DNA from: Eulemur rufifrons
Taxonomy: Eukaryota; Chordata; Mammalia; Primates; Lemuridae
Reading direction: 5' to 3'
DNA: 64,000 nucleotides
NCBI RefSeq assembly: GCF_041146395.1
Contig: NW_027182934.1
Coordinates: 371,001 to 435,000, forward strand
Part shown: positions 60,791-64,000 of the stretch, piece by piece
How the letters are laid out: each line of letters opens with the position of its first letter
Position numbering within the stretch: position 1 is the first letter of the stretch
Made by a program: the position numbers and the translations under genes
Notes under the pieces: model-generated
Told to the model about the DNA's origin: nothing
The model's input: only the letters and a program-made list of their open reading frames with translations
Databases searched by the model: none

Positions 60791-63700
60791 GACTCTGGTA
60801 CTTCTTTCATAATACAATTCAACACACCGAAAAATCAACCGCCGAGAGTGGCTTTCTCTAAGTGACTGTCTGTTTTCGAACTTCTTCCAAATTATATTTT
60901 AGCATGCCTACAAAACACCACCCCATAGTTGCTTTCTCTGCATCAATATAAGCGTTCATATATATGCCTCTCTCACTTCATCTAAATTAGAGTTTAGCAG
61001 GCCTACAAACAACACCCCGTGATTTGCTTTCTCTAGGTGATTGTAAACTTTCCTATATAAGAATCTCCAAATTCTTTCAAACTACACCATGCCAACAAAA
61101 CACCACGCAGTGGTTGCTTTCTATGAGTGAACATAAGCGTTCCCATATATGACTCACACTCTGTTTCCAAAATAGAATTTAGCAGATCTACAAACCAACC
61201 CAGGATGGTTCCTTTCCCTAAGTGACTGTAATTTTCCCCAGATATGACTCTCGCACTTCCTCCAAACTACAGATTAACATGCATACATCGTCACCCCACA
61301 GTTGCGTTCTCTGCGTGAATGTAACGGTTCATATATATGACTCTCCTACTTCTTCCCAACTACAGTTATTATGCCTTCAAACCATCACCATGTTTCTTTC
61401 TCTGAGTGAATGAATGCAAGTGTTCTCACATTTCATCCAAGTTAGAGTTTAGCAGGCCTACCAATAAACTTCCGAGAGTTGTTTTCTCTGTGTCACTGTA
61501 ATCTTTCCTATATAAGACTCTCGAACTTCTTCCAAACCACAGTTTAGCATGCCAACAAAATACGACCCCAGAGTTGCTTTCTCTGCCTGAATGTAAGCGT
61601 TCATATACATGACTCTCGTACTTCCTCCAAAATACAGTTTAGAATGCCTACAAACCACCACCCAAACATTGCGTTCTCTGAATGAATGAAAGCATTCCCA
61701 TGTTTGACTCTCACAATTGATGCAAAGTAGAGTTTAGCAGGCCAAGAAAGGCTCTCCCGAGAGTTACTTTCTCTAGGTGACTGTAAGCTTTCCTAAATAA
61801 GACTCTCCAACTTCTTCCAAACTACAGGTTAACATGCCCACAAAACATCACCCCATGGTTTTTTCTTTGCATGAATGTAAGCATTAGTATATATGACTCT
61901 GGTACTTCTTTCAAAATACAATTTAGCAGACCTAAAAATCACCCACCAAGAGTTGCTTTCTCTAAGTGACTGTTCAGGTTTAGAACTTCTTCCAAACTAT
62001 AGCATGCTTACAAAACACCACCCCGTAGTTGCTTTCTCTGTGTGAATGTAAGCCTTCCCAAATATCATTCTCGTACTTCTTCCAAACTATTTAGTATGCC
62101 TACAAAAACCACCCCAGTGTTGTTTCTCTGAGGGAATGTAAGCGGTCCCATGTTTGACTCTCACACTTCATCCAAATTAGAGTTTAGCATGTGTACAAAA
62201 AAAATCTCCCGAGAGTTGCTTTCCCTAGGTGACGGTAATCTTTCCTGTATAAGGTTCTCCAACTTCTTCCAAACTGCAGTTTAGCATGCCTACAAAACCT
62301 GATGCCATAAGTGCTTTCTCTGTGTGAATGTAAGTGTTCCTATATAGGACTCTCGTACTTCTTCCAAACTACAGTTTAGTATGCCCTACAAAGCACCACC
62401 CAAACGTTGTTTTCTCTGAGTGAATGTAAGCGTTCCCATATATGACTCTCACACTTCAACCAAAATAACTATTTCAACCAAAATAACTCTACATTCCACA
62501 CCCAGAGAGTTGCTTTCTCTACGTGACTTTAAACTTTCCTATATATGACTCTCAAACTTCGTCCAAACTAGAGTTTTGCACCCTACAAAACACCACCCCA
62601 TAGTTGCATTCGGTGCCGGAATGTAAGCGGTTCTACATGTGATTCTCTTGCTTTTTCCAAATTACAGGTTAGTATGCCTAGGAACCACAACCACAACGTT
62701 GCTTTCACTGAGTTCCCATATATTATTCTAACACTTCATTGAAAATAGAGTTTAGCAGGCCTACGAAACACCCCCGAGGGTTGCTTTCTCTAAGTGACTG
62801 TAAGCTTCCCAGATATGGCTCTCGAACTTCCTCCAAACTATATTTTAGTAGGCATACAAACATCACTCCATAGTTGCTTTCTCTGCGTGAAGGTAAGCGT
62901 TCCTATATACGATTCTCGTACTTCTTCCAAACTAGAGTAGACTATGCCTACAAATCACAATCCCATCGTTGATTTCTCTGAGTGAATGCACGCGGTCCCC
63001 AATATGACTCTCCCCCTTCTTCCAAACTGGAGTTTTGCAGGTGTACAAAACATCCCCCGAGAGTTGGTTTCTATGACTGTACCCTTTCCTATATATTACT
63101 CCTTAACTTCTTCCAAACTAGAGATTAGCATGGCTACAAAAACGCCACCCCATAATTGCTTTATCTACGTGAATGTAAGCGTTCCCATATATCATTCTCC
63201 TACTTCTTCCAAACTAGAGTTTAGTATGCCTACAAACCACCACGCCGTCGTTGCTTTCTCTGAGGGAATGTAAGCCTTCCCATATATGACTCTCACTCTT
63301 AAACCAAAATAGAGTTTAGCAGGCCTACATTCCACACCCAGAGATTTGCTTTCTCTAAGTGACTCTAAGCTTTCTTATATGTGATTCTCAAACTTCATCC
63401 AAACTAGAGTTTAGCATGCCTATAAAACACCACCCCATAGTTACTTTCAGTGCGTCAAAATGTATGTGCTCCTATATGTGATTCTCCTGCTTCTTCTAAA
63501 CTGCAGTTTAGTAAGCCTACAAACAACCCCATCGTTGCTTTCTCTGAGTGAATGTAAGCGTTCTCATATATGATTCTCACACTTCAACCAAAACAAGGTT
63601 TTGCAGGCCTACAAACCACCCGCCAAGACTTGCTTTTTCAAAGTGGCTGTTACCTTTCCTATATAGGACTCTGGAACTTCTCCCAAGCTAGACTTTAATA

Positions 63701-64000
63701 TGTCTACCTGACACTACTCCGTAGTTGCTCTCGCTGTGTGAATGTAAGCGTTCCTATATATGAGTCTTGTACTTCTTCCTAACTAGCATCTGGCATGCCA
63801 AAATAACACTCCCCCATAGTTGCTTTCTTTGAGTCAATGTAAACATTCCTATATATGTCTCTCGCACTTCTTCCAAACTAGAGTTGAATAAGTCTACAAA
63901 CCAATCCCCGACAGCTGTTTTCTCTGAATGAATTTAAGCGTTCCTAAATATGACTATGGCACTTCCTCCAAACTAGAGTTTAGCAAGTCTACACTCCACC
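60791..64000 (-). repeat. 95-bp satellite, distal right arm of the inverted repeat
   Basis: From about 61,586 to the window end this is the reverse complement of 43,539-45,934. Position sums are near 107,539 at the outer end and near 107,519 further in. In the outermost 340 bp or so I count about six mismatches. The stretch 60,753-61,573 (820 bp, about nine subunits) has no counterpart in the left arm. The arm continues past the window end. No gene is visible. Confidence 0.88.
62455..62488 (-). repeat. Micro-duplication, right-arm copy
   Basis: TTCAACCAAAATAACT occurs at 62,455-62,470 and again at 62,473-62,488. It is the reverse-complement partner of the duplication at 45,029-45,064. Confidence 0.85.

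Noticed and set aside
44265..63273. Open frames of about 60-96 codons in the 95-bp satellite, on both strands, some nearly identical between 44.3 and 63.0 kb.
   Set aside because: They are translations of tandem subunits in both orientations, so opposite-strand frames overlap. The matching pair at 44,265-44,555 and 62,986-63,273 is explained by the inverted repeat.
42823..64000. A CRISPR array, because of regular repeats of about 95 bp.
   Set aside because: There are no constant short repeats with unique spacers. The whole subunit is repeated and varies gradually, in a eukaryotic context with telomere-type repeats.
42823..64000. CENP-B box in the 95-bp satellite (strings such as CTTCGTCCAAACTAGAG).
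   Set aside because: The invariant CGGG part of the box is missing after the TTCG element, and I saw no better match. A centromeric role is neither supported nor excluded.
42823..64000. TATATA strings once per subunit as TATA boxes.
   Set aside because: They are part of the repeated subunit, occur in both orientations, and have no accompanying start-site or gene signal.

Overview
No gene of any kind is supported in this window. It is satellite DNA throughout, from a eukaryote. The left two thirds is built from degenerate TTAGGG (CCCTAA on the other strand), the telomere repeat of vertebrates and of many other animals and fungi. A subtelomeric, pericentromeric or interstitial-telomere block of a vertebrate-like genome is the most natural reading. 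The species cannot be named from the sequence. Open frames reach only about 60-102 codons, lie inside repeats, and recur only because the DNA recurs, so none is annotated as coding.

Layout. (1) 1-20,814: six complete, nearly identical 3,434-bp tandem units plus the first 210 bp of a seventh. Each unit is mostly degenerate TTAGGG on the + strand, with four short non-telomeric islands of two related kinds (one A, three B). (2) 20,815-28,405: the seventh unit continues but is clearly diverged, followed by older, rearranged material with the same island types; the last A island is cut off at 28,405. (3) 28,406-28,534: a short TTAGGG-like run, then a switch to CCCTAA on the + strand, with the G-rich strands facing each other. 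(4) 28,535-42,290: diverged inverted telomere-like satellite with A and B islands reverse-complemented; a recognisable inverted copy of the 3.4-kb unit lies at about 36.9-41.0 kb. (5) 42,291-42,822: a junction made of truncated islands.

(6) 42,823-47,596: a different satellite with an approximately 95-bp subunit, in one orientation. (7) 47,597-64,000: the same satellite reverse-complemented. It is organised as three alternating subunit types (I, II, III) and, from about 53.45 to 60.79 kb, as a 2,218-bp higher-order repeat of 24 subunits. Position 64,000 corresponds to 43,539 on the opposite strand, so blocks 6 and 7 form a large inverted repeat whose right arm runs out of the window.

The two satellite families look different but share a core of about 40 bp (TTGTAGGCTTGCT, ACTCT, TGGAAG, AGTG-GAGA). 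The islands in the telomere-like satellite and the 95-bp satellite are therefore probably related. That shared core, the telomere-fusion-like inversion at 28.5 kb, the large inverted repeat centred near 47.6 kb, and the visible steps by which the 2,218-bp repeat arose are the main points of interest. All identities come from reading by eye; none was computed by alignment.
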